From assembly GCA_015501605.1 (NCBI GenBank), contig JADNRZ010000022.1:124001-188000 (forward strand): DNA of 64,000 nucleotides, written 5' to 3'. The position numbers were made by a program, and so were the translations under genes. Source of the stretch: Panaeolus papilionaceus (lineage: Eukaryota > Basidiomycota > Agaricomycetes > Agaricales). The notes beneath the pieces were generated by a model. It saw only the letters and a list, made by a program, of their open reading frames with translations, was not told the origin of the DNA and made no database searches. Shown piece after piece: positions 48,201 through 59,125 of this stretch; position 1 is the first letter of the stretch; each line of letters begins with the position of its first letter.

Positions 48201-50468
48201 AGAACACGACAGACATAGTGGGGACCACAACCCCCCCTTTTGTCGCACATTTCAGGTCTTGAAAAAAGCGGGGCAAAAGGGTGTGTAGAAATAAAACGCC
48301 CATAACCCAGGTCCCAAGACATGTCGCGCCGCGCCACGCGTTTCGGCGGGTTCCGGGCCCCTATTTGTACTAGATGCGCCCTGATGCGCGTCAAGCGTTC
48401 CTCTCTTCATGCGTGTCCCGAAGTGCAATCCGAGTGCGACCCGAGTGAAGACGACGCGTTTCTCATGTAAATGAATGCATTTTCCACACTCAAAAAGTTA
48501 TAATTGATTTATGTGCGCTGAGGGCGTTATCAAAGGATCAAAGGACGAAAGTGAAACCACGCTACACTACCTTTCCTGATGCATCGGAGCTTGAGTGTAC
48601 GCACAATAGGAGAGGGGGAACCACGTCGCGTCTGGGTCCATGGAATTTCGTGTGGAGGTGAGGGGACAAATAGCCACTTAAACACCATTTTGTCCTTTGT
48701 AGAGAGATCTGACTAGAGTCTGACGCGTCGTTATCCATAAGAACGCTCTGGGTGAGAGTCCCGACCGAAACCGGACACAGAAGTAAGACAGATAGCAGGT
48801 GTTTTGATTGAAATCAAAATGGCTACAAGTCACAACGCTGATATAGGGCTATGGACAGGGGGATTACCATACGCAGCTCAAGGTTTTAGGATCTAAAAGT
48901 ACCCAGACGTGGGAGGGCAGGTCAAGTGCTCTCCCATGATACCCAACGCAAAGGCTTCAGAAGATATCCCAGACAGATGATGGATAATATGGATGACGCG
49001 TGAGCAGTCTCTGACAGCCCTAAAATAGCATGTACAGTCTAGGTGCTATAATAGGACATGGCGGATAAAGTCCTTGCAGTACAGCACATTGGGTCGTTTC
49101 GTGATGCTATAATAGCCAAGTTGACTGGGTTAGGTTACCTGGGATGGGTAGACGGATTTGTTAGCTGGCGTGGACGTGGTCCGAGCAGCCACGCAGCGGA
49201 TGCTGTGAGCGTGGATATTTTACGCGTCATAAAGCGCTATCTGTCCGCGGTTTTGACACAAGAGTCTACCGCGGATAGGGGGATTTGAAGTGGGTTGGAA
49301 TGTCAACGAGTGAGCCCTTCGAGGCGATCGTCTCTAAATCCTGTGAGTATTATTTAGCGTACAGACCGAGGAGTTGGTGCGGTTGGAAGGAAAGGAAGGG
49401 GGGAACTGAAATGGGAAGTAATATTGAAGGAGTAAAACCAAAAAAGAAAGAAACAACGGATGGTACAAACGCTGATAATATTATTCTGAACGGTGAAGTT
49501 GTGGCGGGAGAGGGAATGATGGTATATTAAAATGGTTGTTGATTATTGGGGTTAAACGTCGGGAAACGAGGGTATCGAAGGGCGGAAGGACGATGAGGTT
49601 CGAGCAAGGCGACCTGAGAAATTTTCTAGGGTGAAAAATAATTCAATGTTGGTTTGTGACAGGAAATATTGAATACTTGACTGCGGGGAGAGGTTTGTGT
49701 GCGTTCGAGCTGTTTGTTGTACTGCAATTGTTGTTGTATTTTGGTGCAGAGTACTGCAGAGTGCACAATTGTGAACTGGATGTCTTGACTGCAAGTGAAA
49801 GTCAGGCAACCAAGTCGGTAGTATGACTTGACGACGTGAATAATTGTCAGATGTATTCTTGTTGTGTTTTTTTTTTTGTAAGAGTTGACAATAAGTTTGA
49901 AGTGAGGTTGCACAGCAGCGTGAGTACTTGGACGATATGACACGAGGATGATGGTCGAAAAACAGCAGTCAAGAGTCATTCTACTGAAGGCAGGACACAC
50001 GTCACCCACGTTTGGAATTGGGTAACTGAGAAAGTTTGCATTTTGCAGGGTGACTCGAGGAGATGATGAAAACATAATCTCTAGTAAAGTTTGAACAAAG
50101 CAAGAGAATTGGCGTTGATAATACGCGTCTAATGACAATGGACAGTGATATTAGCTGTATATTGAACCAGGGTCTATCATAACCTCGTGTTCCGTTGAGT
50201 ACGAGTAAATGGGGAGACGGAGGAGACAAGCCGCCAAAAGAGATTAACCCAAAGGAGATAGATAGATCTGAAATTGAAGAAAGGGGGGTTCTTAACAGTG
50301 TGACAGTGTGACTAATTGTATGTCGATGGCTCAGGTTTGGCTTTATCTTGGTCTCCCATTCTGTCGCGACTCATTATGCCCCTTACCCGTCTATATACTT
50401 AAGCCCAACTACCCTTTGTCCCTCCTTCCAATTCTACTGCCCCCATTATCTACTGCTCGACCCAAACC
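45242..50468. other. Gene-poor region rich in ACGCGT
   Basis: 5.2 kb without a supported gene. Overlapping frames around 46375-46896 and 47356-48394 lack family resemblance and splice support. A 76-codon frame at 49058-49288 starts with a real ATG (MADKVLAVQHIGSFRDA) but nothing else supports it. ACGCGT recurs throughout. A TATATA-like box at about 50394 belongs to the next gene. Confidence 0.5.
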
Positions 50469-51187
50469 ATGCCCTCATCCTCTGTTAAACGAAAGAGGTC
50501 CACGAATTCAGAGTTCATCCTCACTCCATCTCCCGCTCTTCCCAATCAATTTCCTGTAAGTACCCTTTTTCTCCCCTTTTTTTCTATTTTTTAGAGCTAA
50601 TAATGTTTAGCAGCCTATGGAGCGCCTTGGATCACCTATCCATTTACATTCAGAGCCATCGAGTCTATTACCATCAGCAGTACGTTTCAAGTCGCGTCCC
50701 TCTGTGCACCAATAACCTTTATTGACGCGTCTTTACTTAGTCTGTGGACAGACCTACAAAGTCCGCTAGTCAGTCATCTCGTCGCCGCCGCTTAAGCCCA
50801 CGTCGCGTTTTGCCATATGCTACAACCCCGCATGCTTTTGATGATCTGCCTTGGCGATCCACTCTCGATGAATCACCTCAACTAGTCAATCCTTGGGATA
50901 TTGCAGACTTGTCTTTAATTGAATGCTCCGACGAATCTCCAAACAATCTCGGTCCTGTTCGTAGGAGAAAGACATCTCTGCGCTCCACCCCCTTAGCACC
51001 TCCGCCTTCAAAACTATCACCGACTCCCATTTTCCCTAACACCGCTCGCGACACCTCGTACCTATCTCGCTTTTTAACACCACCACCAAGAATTATCCCC
51101 TCTCGTGTTTTATTCAAGAACCTTATGCCTGTTTCTTGTGACTCGGATTCATCAATCTCGTGTATTACCAGCTCTTCGATTTTCTAA
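50469..51187 (+). CDS. SP/TP-rich small protein, unknown function
   Basis: Three exons (50469-50555, 50611-50679, 50741-51187) give 200 aa; all junctions are phase 0 with clear GTAAGT/GTACGT donors and TAG acceptors. I do not recognise the family. The sequence begins MPSSSVKRKRSTNSEFILTP and contains basic clusters (KRKR, SSRRRRLSPRR, RRRKTS) and at least seven proline-directed Ser/Thr sites (TPSP, GSP, LSPR, ESP, STP, LSPTP, LTPPP). This pattern is typical of nuclear CDK/MAPK substrates, which is an inference only. Two segments look more ordered: WRSTLDESPQLVNPWDIADL and DTSYLSRFLTPPPRIIPSRV. ACGCGT lies in intron 2. Confidence 0.7.
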
Positions 51188-52329
51188 CTTGACTCCAACA
51201 CCCCCGGTCCAATTTTCCATCCCTACCCCCCTACCAAATCACCTTACAACTTCCTCCATTCTAACTGTCCTATCCATTCTGACAATCAGTCCCCTATCAT
51301 TTTCTGACTCATTTTTTTTTCTGCACAAGCATTCACCCCATCGAGGCGTCTTATTTATTCGCATTACGATTCCTTTGCATGGCTTATTATTATCACTGCA
51401 CATTTCAACAAACTGCATCATATCGGTCTCAATCTCGCATCCACTTGACACACACAATCCCCTCTACCTTATCTGCTGTTTTCCTTAAACGTTTATCATA
51501 CTGTATATTGCACTTACACGACTTCTGTCTGCCTGCTGATGTCCATCCAGCCATCTCCCTGATTTATTCTTTGACTTATTAATTTCGCTGCATTATTTCA
51601 TTGTCGCTCTGCTGCATGTTTTTTTATCTACCATCATCCCATCTTTCAAAACAATTCAATCTTAAATTTTTTACTCCTGTTTTATTCCTTGTTTTTGAAG
51701 CAGAGCTTTTTCTTCCTCTTCCCCGCAGCAGTTTTTCCCAATGTCGAATATTCCTTCTTTTCCTTGCACGGACAAACCTTCTCTGAACAGATGTTGCTCG
51801 CAGACAACACGACCTTTGCATGTAGTTTTTTTTCTCATGAATTTTATCTGCAAGAGCTGCTTTTCTTTTCACTTCGCTTGACGCTTTGCTGGTTGTGGTT
51901 CTTTTTCGCCCCTTGCTGTGAAATAGTTGACGTGGCGCATTTTTCAAGCCCTTCGGACAAAATAGTATAAGCATACGTAGCACCAATAGTCCATAGCACA
52001 TGAACGCTCAATAACAATATTGCTCTATCACCTATGTCGCCGGTTGTGAATAGGGGACTCAGGGTAGCGGGTATGACGCCATTCGAATATGAGCAACCCT
52101 CTCTCTGATAAGATTGATCGTCCTGGTCTGCTCATCCCGACACCGAGTCATTTTTAACTCTGCTTCTTTTTCCTCTGAAGACTATTCCACAATCTGTGTT
52201 TTGTTCACGACACGTACCACTATTGTTTTTTTTTTCAATTTATTATAAAAGATAACATTTTACTAACAAAGCTCCATCACTCCTCCCTTTCTCCACAACC
52301 ACCATCTCTTCATAGATTTATTGGAACTA
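51188..52329. other. Intergenic, T-rich
   Basis: 1.1 kb between two + strand genes; T/C-rich 3' flank to about 51950, then promoter sequence of the phosphoserine aminotransferase gene. No gene supported; the minus frame at 51624-52001 is Lys/Arg-rich translation of T-rich DNA. Confidence 0.6.
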
Positions 52330-53640
52330 ATGGCCTCTGATTCAGCTAGAGTCGTCAACTTTGGCGCCGGACCATCCGCGCTTCCTGAGGAGGTTCTCGT
52401 CGAAGCAGGAAAAGGTCTTCTCAACTTCCAAAACACAGGAATCGGCATCGCCGAAATATCGCATCGCTCCAAAGAGTTTACCGCATACCTCGCATCCGTC
52501 GAGTCAGAAATCAGAGAACAACTCGATGTACCACCTACCCACCATATCCTCTTCCTCCAAGGAGGAGGAACCGCCCAGTTCTCTGCTGTTGTACTCAACA
52601 TGCTCGCCCGTCATAGGCTGCTCCACCCTGACACCCCAAACGCGGAGCGAACCCTCGATTACGTGCTCACAGGCTCTTGGAGCAAAGCAGCAGCAGCAGA
52701 AGCTGCCCGTCTCGCAAATGGCGCCACAGTCAACATCGCCATCGACGCTCGCACTCTCTCGGCCGATGGCAAGTCCTTTGATCGCATCCCCCCACACGAC
52801 GCGTACAAATTCTCCGCCGACCCCGCGCTGATCTATTACTGCGAGAACGAGACCGTCAGCGGTACCCAGTTCTCACCTGACGCGCAGAGCCCGACGAGCT
52901 TCCCATTCCATTTGTTGCCCAAGGATACGCTCCTCCCGCTTGTTGCGGACTACTCTTCGAGCTTCATGTCTCGCCCGATTCCGCGCCTTGCGGACCATGC
53001 CATCGTCTACGCCGGTGCGCAGAAGAACTTGGGCCCCGCGGGATTGACCATCGCGATTGTTCGACAGGACTGCATCGTCGATGTTGATGCCGCTGCCAAA
53101 CTCGGCGCGACCCCTGTGCCGATCGGACTCTCGTACAAGCCTTTCGTAGACCAGAAGAGCATGCCCAATACGCCTGCGGTGTTTGCGATCTACGTCACTG
53201 GCTTGGTGCTCCAGCGAAACAAGAAGCTGGGCGGCCTCAAGTATTACGAAGAGGTGAATGGGAGAAAGCAGAAGAAGGTGTATGACGTTTTGAGAGAGGG
53301 AGAGGAGAAGGGTGTGTTGAGGCCTTTTGTTCAGCCTGGCAGTGGAAGCTGGATGAACATTGTCTTCGCGGTGAATGGCGAGGGTGCTGAAAAGAGGTTC
53401 TTGGACGGTGCAGAAGCTAAGGGCTTGAAAGGTCTCAAAGGACATCGGTTTGTGCAGATTGTTTTCTTGAAAGATCACAGAAATTGATGCGTTTTGATAT
53501 CTAGCTCGGTTGGAGGTCTTCGCGTCTCGCTTTACAACGCCATTACCGAAGAGCAGACAGACAAGCTCGTCGAGTACACTCGCGAGTTCATCGCCCAAGA
53601 ACCAGCCCAGAAGCCAACCCTGCCTTCGGATACTCACTAA
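52330..53640 (+). CDS. SER1: Phosphoserine aminotransferase
   Basis: Class V PLP aminotransferase converting 3-phosphohydroxypyruvate plus glutamate to O-phosphoserine and 2-oxoglutarate in serine synthesis. Exons 52330-53447 and 53505-53640 give 417 aa. ATG 52330 opens MASDSARVVNFGAGPSALPEEVL, the family's conserved start. Other landmarks: GIGIAEISHRSKEF, LFLQGGGTAQFSAV, TGSWSKAAAAEA, DYSSSFMSRPI, and IVYAGAQKNLGPAG, whose Lys binds PLP. The C-terminus GHRSVGGLRVSLYNAITEEQ is split by the single 57-bp intron. Codon use is strongly C-biased. Slightly longer than bacterial SerC because of short loops and a C-terminal extension. Confidence 0.95.
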
Positions 53641-54511
53641 ACGCTTCTTCAAACGGTGTTTTATTTCTTCGAACTCCATCGCTTTCAGCATGGGCACCCA
53701 GTCCATTGCTGTTTCCACTGCTTTCAACCGCCTCTTCTAACTAGACTTTTTCACCCTGTATTTGTCTTTAAATTATCGGAATCTTAGAACCTCATAAGTA
53801 CATGAATAAACACGATATATACTCTCTGTATTGTTATGCTACGATGTATATGAATGAGTACGCTTTGCCCACTGACATGGCCACTAGGGAGGACCCCCTA
53901 ATCTTAAATGCAACCGACCATTTTCCAATTCACATATTGCTCATATTGTTGATCATCATCGATATCAGGAATCAGGATGTACCTATGCGGGGCACGGAGG
54001 CTCTTCATTTTACTAACGGAGTATACACAAGCAAGTAAGTTACATATTTGAAGTACTTCGTAGTAGATAAGATTGTCAAGTATGTATATTAGACGCTGCC
54101 ATTGCGATCCGGCTTCTCGGGGCGGAGGAGCTACCATGGGACTGGATAGAGCACATACGCGTGTGGCGGACAGGCGCTTGTCGGTTGTGCTCCTGGATGA
54201 CAGACAGCTCGGCGACTCGAGGACTCGGGTAGGACGGAGCAGTGATGGTGCGGGGGTGGTGGGGAAGGGAAGCGGCGAGCTTATATCCGAGTCCGTTGAC
54301 TCTCGAGGCAGAGTTTTTTGCTCGTTCTGCTCTTGATCAATTGATGATGACCGACCGGGATACACTTGTGCCAGCGTTTACAACGTTCTTGATACTTGCT
54401 CTTACTATGAATGTCGCAGATATCCTTTGACATTGATTCATCGTCCGCTTGGAAGTCAGCTGACTGTGAACCACCAGCCGCATTTGAATCGAGCCACACA
54501 CACTGTGGTAG
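53641..54511. other. Intergenic, no gene supported
   Basis: 0.87 kb between SER1 and the F-box-family relic. Only short frames without recognisable family were seen on either strand. Confidence 0.55.
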
Positions 54512-54924
54512 TTTGTCGACTTTATACCCTTTCTACCTCGAAACTCTGACTTGGAGCGGATGGGCCTCTCCTTGAGGAGTTAGCCATTCCCTTGCCAGCG
54601 ACGATGTGTGCACCACGAATAACCCTCTATAGAGTCAAACTGTTGGTCGAGTGTTGTCCGCGGTTCGGACAATTAGATTTGACGTTTGATGCTTATGGTC
54701 CTTCGACGATGAAATATTTGACGTCTACAGACGGGGATATAAACCTATCTAAGCGTTCTATTTGGTGCTTGTTCGACAACGATTCTATCCTTCATTACAA
54801 CTGTATTGAGCCATTATCAGACCTACTTAGGTATCTATTCCCAAATCTTATCAGCCTATCGAGCTACGGTAAGAGTCAAGATTCGATGTACTGGCCCAAA
54901 GTTCGTAGCAGGGTATTCAATTAG
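54512..54924 (+). pseudogene. F-box/LRR-like family relic, C-terminal part
   Basis: The translated piece FVDFIPFLPRNSDLERMGLS (54512-54571) followed, in another frame, by LAIPLPATMCAPRIT, LVECCPRFGQLDLTFDAYG, HYNCIEPLSDLLRYLFPNL (about 54575-54924) aligns with the C-terminal third of the two intact F-box-like proteins in this window (for example NSDLRLMGES..., LAELCPYLETLDLTFDATD, CVEPMIMMLKHLFPN). A frameshift near 54570, an in-frame TAG at 54509 and the missing N-terminal two thirds mark it as a decayed or truncated copy. Confidence 0.75.
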
Positions 54925-55080
54925 AAGTAGTTTAGACAATTATTTGGTGGTGTCGGGCATATCGGCCATGACTATATCAGGTCAAATGGTAAGCTGATGG
55001 ACGTGTATCAACTTAGAAGGTATCTTTGACTTGATTAACCCTCTCATCCATAAGTGCCCTCAATGACTTTATGTCCAAGA

Positions 55081-56801
55081 ATGGCAGAATTTCCCCAATG
55101 GTTGAACTTCGACATTCTATCCAATATCATATCCCATGTTCTAGTTGAGAAAGACACCCCAAGAGACACCTTTGAAGATCCAGACGATCGACCAACACTT
55201 GCCCACAGGGGTCGAACAGCTGGCTTCTCTGATCTACTCTCCATGGCAAAAAGTTGTCGTACACTATCGGCGCCCTGTCTGCAGGCGCTGTGGCAGAATC
55301 AAACGAGCTTGTTGCCGATATTAAGGCTTATCCCTCAGTTTGAATTGGATTCCGATTTTCGCAACGGTTGGGTACGTGCCACTTTCCAACTTCTGCAAGG
55401 ATGCTCATGGATGAACTGGAATAGGTCCTTGATGGAGACATTTCCCCTTCTGACTGGGCTAGATTCGACTACCATGCAGGCATGGTTAAGGAGGTTCACC
55501 TACCACTTGATGGAAGCGGTGTACCTATTACTTCGATGTGGAACAACACAGAGAATGTCCATCCTTCGGTGTTTAGCTACCTTTTCTACTCGAGGAGTGG
55601 ACCGTTTTTCCCAAACCTATCCGTGATCAGCACTGTGGCCGATCTTCGACTTCCAATGTTTCATTCGCCGGCATTGAACCGGGTAGAATTGTACCTCGAG
55701 TCCAATTCTCTCGCAGATACGAAGTCTAGCCCATGGGCATCCAGCTTCATAAATCGTCTCCATATGTCCCCTTATCTCGACGCTGTGTCGTTGAGACATA
55801 TTACGGTCAATCTCTCTACTCTACGAACCCTTTTCAGTATCCCTCGACTGCGATCACTGGAGATTTGCGTCACATCATCCTTCTTCAATGGCGAACTTGA
55901 TGATCTTATCGATACTTCATCTACGAATCTACGTTCTCTTCGAAACCTGTCAATAAATTGTCCGCGTGAATTTCGAGATGTTCAATTACCATCACCACCC
56001 TCAATATCCTCTTCCACACGGCGCCTAGTGTTACCCCAACTTTATTCACTTTCTTTCTCCGGTCCAACAGACTATATGGCATTTATCTGCGAAATAATCG
56101 AATGCCAAACCCTTCGAAGATGCATCCTCAGCGTCCTTCACAACAAAAAGATCTCGCTCGCCGCCCAAGGCGCACTCCATGAACGGATCGGGTTACAGCT
56201 CGGTGTGCTGTCATCGGGTAATTTGGAGGCTCTATCGATATACATGAACAATGAATACCTCGTGCCTTTCAAGCCTATGCGATTGAATCACTTTTCACCT
56301 CTTTATGAGCTTCACAATCTCAGCAAACTGGTCTTCAGTACCCTTCCATTTATCCCCACCGACTCGGACCTCCGTACCATGGGTCAATCATGGCCACTCC
56401 TCAAGACATTGATCATCCCACTCTCCCGTTACACTCCTAAACCAAAATCAACACTTCGAGGTGTGAACATGTTGGCAGAACTCTGTCCCCATCTGGAGCA
56501 GATGAGTCTCACATTTGACGCTACGAACCCGTGGTCTGTTCCAGATCCGGAGGATCAGAAATGGGTTTCTAAGCGCTCGCAGCCACCCCTCAAGGTACTT
56601 CATGTCAATTACTCTATGCTCCACCCGGACTGTGTGGAACCAACGTCAAATTGGCTCAAGAATCTGTTTCCTAATCTTAGAAACTTAGAATATGACTCCC
56701 AGGACTATGATTCAGATGATATGCGTCCGTTGTTTGGTAGTATTGCAATTGGTCGAGAGAAGCCGTTATGGGCTAGGGTTCGAGAAAATTTGTCTTCTTG
56801 A
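55081..56801 (+). CDS. F-box-like protein, lineage-specific family
   Basis: Exons 55081-55371 and 55425-56801 give 555 aa. Start chosen at MAEFPQWLNFDIL because the paralogue at 60.8 kb starts at the matching place; ATG 55063 is an alternative. Residues 1-90 resemble an F-box (LNFDILSNIISHVL, then LLSMAKSCRTLSAPCLQALWQ), the Skp1-binding module of SCF ubiquitin ligases. The rest has leucine-rich-repeat-like spacing (LRSLEICV, LRNLSINCP, LEALSIYM, LKTLIIPL, LEQMSLTFDA), a likely substrate-binding solenoid. The one intron is at the same position as in the paralogue. Such families are expanded in Agaricomycetes; targets are unknown. Confidence 0.8.
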
Positions 56802-57837
56802 CTAGTTATTGATACCCCAGCAAGCAGATGACACATAGTGTTTGATATGTTGACAGATCGAAGATGCTTCTTGCGTCTTTCGTTGCGAGACCAGGAGTAT
56901 GTAGGTAGGAGGAGTTCGGGATTGGGATCGGAAAGCAGTTGTGAGACAAGTTTCCCGGCCCAGTGTGAGAGCCGAGGATGTGGACGGATGCGCCGCCACC
57001 CTCGGCTCTCCCTCCCTACCTACGACAAGTCTGCGAGGACGATGCAGCACAGAGGAAAGGACAGCGATCAATAGTGAAGGGGGAAGCGGAGGGTGGGCAA
57101 AAGAAGATAAATTAACTATGAAAACCACGGAAGCAGAGTGCGCGAGCGCCGTGGTTGTACAGAATGCAGCAAGTGAGTAGAATGAGAGAATGCGAGTGGA
57201 TAAGAGTTACGAGTATGCTGCGGGAACCAGGGATAAACGCTCGCAGGAGAGCTCGCTTCCGAATGAGGATATCAATATTTTAAGGAGGAATAAAGGAAAT
57301 ATCAGAGAGGGGAGGTTACTAACATCTTCGGTTTACGAATGCGTTAGGTTGCGGAGGCTTTGGCCGGTCGTGACGAGAAACTCAAATCGAGAGGGAGTCG
57401 AGTCACGACCGCACGAGACGACTACCAAGGGGTAAGTCGAACCGAGGGTTCCCAGAGACCTTACACGTGAAACTCACGCAAAAGAGACGCCAGAAGGTCG
57501 AGGAAGAACCTGAGACCTCAGTGCGAAGGCGGGGACAACGTGCCAAAACCTGAGCGCTGGGGGCAATCGAATGCAAAAAAAACGAGTCGAGATTGTGAAC
57601 GAGCACGAGTAAACTAACACCACTGCAAGATTATGGCAGTGGTAAAAGATGAAGAGAGAAATACTCGCGAGCCCATCGATAAAGATGAAGGGCTCGATGG
57701 GAAAGGACATATTGACATTAAACCAAATACAGGAGAGAGGGAGTGGTTCCCTATGTGCTACCTCGTTCCCATCATCGTCGAAGGTGTGGTCTCGCACACG
57801 TGACCGAGAAGATAGATCTTCGCATTGACAAAACATG
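56802..57837. other. Intergenic, no gene supported
   Basis: 1 kb, purine-rich on the + strand in 57060-57600. Frames on the minus strand (57474-57962) run into the tRNA-derived sequence and are probably fortuitous. Confidence 0.5.
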
Positions 57838-57890
57838 TGCCCCATGGCTGAGTTGGTTACAGCGTCCGACTGTGATTCTGAAAGCGTGTG
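57838..57890 (+). pseudogene. tRNA relic, 5' portion
   Basis: The first 36 nt (57838-57873) match the 5' half of the intact tRNA-Asn at 57955 at 32 positions. The D-stem pair differs but is still complementary (GCT/AGC versus GCC/GGC). The sequence continues through a near-complete anticodon arm (TCCGA-CTGTGAT-TCTGA, one mismatch, apparent anticodon GTG) and the 5' strand of a T-stem (GTGTG, 57886-57890), then stops: no T-loop or 3' acceptor strand follows. Confidence 0.7.
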
Positions 57891-57954
57891 AAAAATTTGC
57901 TTACGTATGAAATATGCAACTATGACAGACATTATATCTTGAAATAAGAGCAAG

Positions 57955-58045
57955 TGCCCCATGGCCCAGTTGGTTAAGGCGTCCGACTGTTAAGCGCTTT
58001 GCGCCATACATCGGGAGATCGAGAGTTCGAAACTCTCTGGGGCAG
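57955..58045 (+). tRNA. tRNA-Asn (anticodon GTT), with 17-nt intron
   Basis: Folds as a full cloverleaf: acceptor TGCCCCA/TGGGGCA, D-arm GCC-CAGTTGGTTAA-GGC, anticodon stem TCCGA/TCGGG with loop CTGTTAA (anticodon GTT), variable AGATC, T-arm GAGAG-TTCGAAA-CTCTC, discriminator G. A 17-nt intron (AGCGCTTTGCGCCATAC) sits between positions 37 and 38, the standard site for nuclear tRNA introns. A TTT-rich terminator for RNA polymerase III follows at 58046. Confidence 0.93.
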
Positions 58046-59125
58046 TTTATTTTTATATTTCGTTCTCTTCCATTTTGCTTCGCTTTCATATCCAGAATTC
58101 AACTCACGGATATCAGACAGGACCTGGACAAGGGACGAAGTTCAGGTTCGCCTTCTTGATCACGTGGATCTGCCAGCTTACACGACCTTGGGAGCCTACC
58201 CTCTCCTTCGTCTCTTAAGCTACATCCTTTCTCTACTCGTAATTCTCCTGTCGCTCATCGCTCGTCACAATATTAATCTTTATTTTATTCCTATTAACTT
58301 TCTTTTTTACCCACCCACCTCCCATGTTACCTTCGCCTATTCATGACCCAACCAGATTTGTTAGGTGGAGAGAGAGCTTCAAGCGAGGGGGGTTCAGCCG
58401 TCCTCGCTTCTCGTCTCTCGTGAATCAAGATTATAACAGAGTGCACAAGCAGAAAATCATTTATTTGGAACAGAGTACTCGTACAAAATGTCAAGCAGGG
58501 TCTGGGAAGATAGACGAAGAAGCAGCAAGGTCAACGAGCTGGAGCACCTCATCCAAATATCCCTGAATACCCTCTGTCGAGCAATCTCCTCCATCATAGC
58601 TTTTTGGCGTGGCGTCAGCAATGTCGGAAATAATCCCCAAAAGAGTATCGCCTGGTTCGAGCCTCACTGGGGCAGAATTTTTATTTCTAATGCTTTTTTT
58701 TATTCGATACAAGTCAAGAGAACCAGAAGAAGTTCAGTTTTATTCAAATTTTGTCTCAAGTTTGAATAACACCACTGGGAATATTACAGCCAAAGTTGAA
58801 GACTTCAGTCATATATACCTTGGCAGGAAAACCGTTGCATAGATTCCAGACTAGAATATTCACTAATCACCAGCACTTTCAAATCTCGAGGAATATATAG
58901 TCTACTTTGCATATCAAATGAAGGAGAACTCGGAACGCTGCACTCCACGCGCGCGTCTATTCTCCAAGCCCTTAGACGCTGGTTTTACGACAAGCTTGTC
59001 ACTGTATATTATGAGAAGCATAAAGAATAGCTACTTGCCAATTGAAGTTTATTAGGGATACGAGAGAAATAAGACGCGGATGACTCATACTAATAACAAT
59101 TTTTACGCAGTACTGGACTATAATG
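58046..59125. other. Intergenic between tRNA-Asn and F-box gene 2
   Basis: No intact gene. It contains a tRNA 3' fragment (listed separately) and, on the minus strand at about 58563-58638, a short stretch reading GLFPTLLTPRQKAMMEEIAR that resembles the C-terminal end of DnaJ proteins but is isolated. Confidence 0.5.
58654..58674 (+). pseudogene. tRNA relic, 3' portion
   Basis: GG-TTCGAGC-CTCAC-TGGGGCA reads as T-loop, 3' T-stem strand and 3' acceptor strand of a tRNA. The acceptor strand equals that of the intact tRNA-Asn, and the downstream flank (AATTTTTATTT) also resembles it. The local 5' T-stem strand does not pair with CTCAC, but the GTGTG ending the 5' relic at 57890 pairs at four of five positions. 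Confidence 0.55.

Noticed and set aside
49058..49288. 76-codon ATG-initiated frame (MADKVLAVQHIGSFRDA...)
   Set aside because: No homologue recognised, no introns and no downstream continuation; too weak to call.
57474..57962. 162-codon minus frame
   Set aside because: Runs across the tRNA 5' relic and into the tRNA-Asn region, so it is incompatible with a conserved protein.
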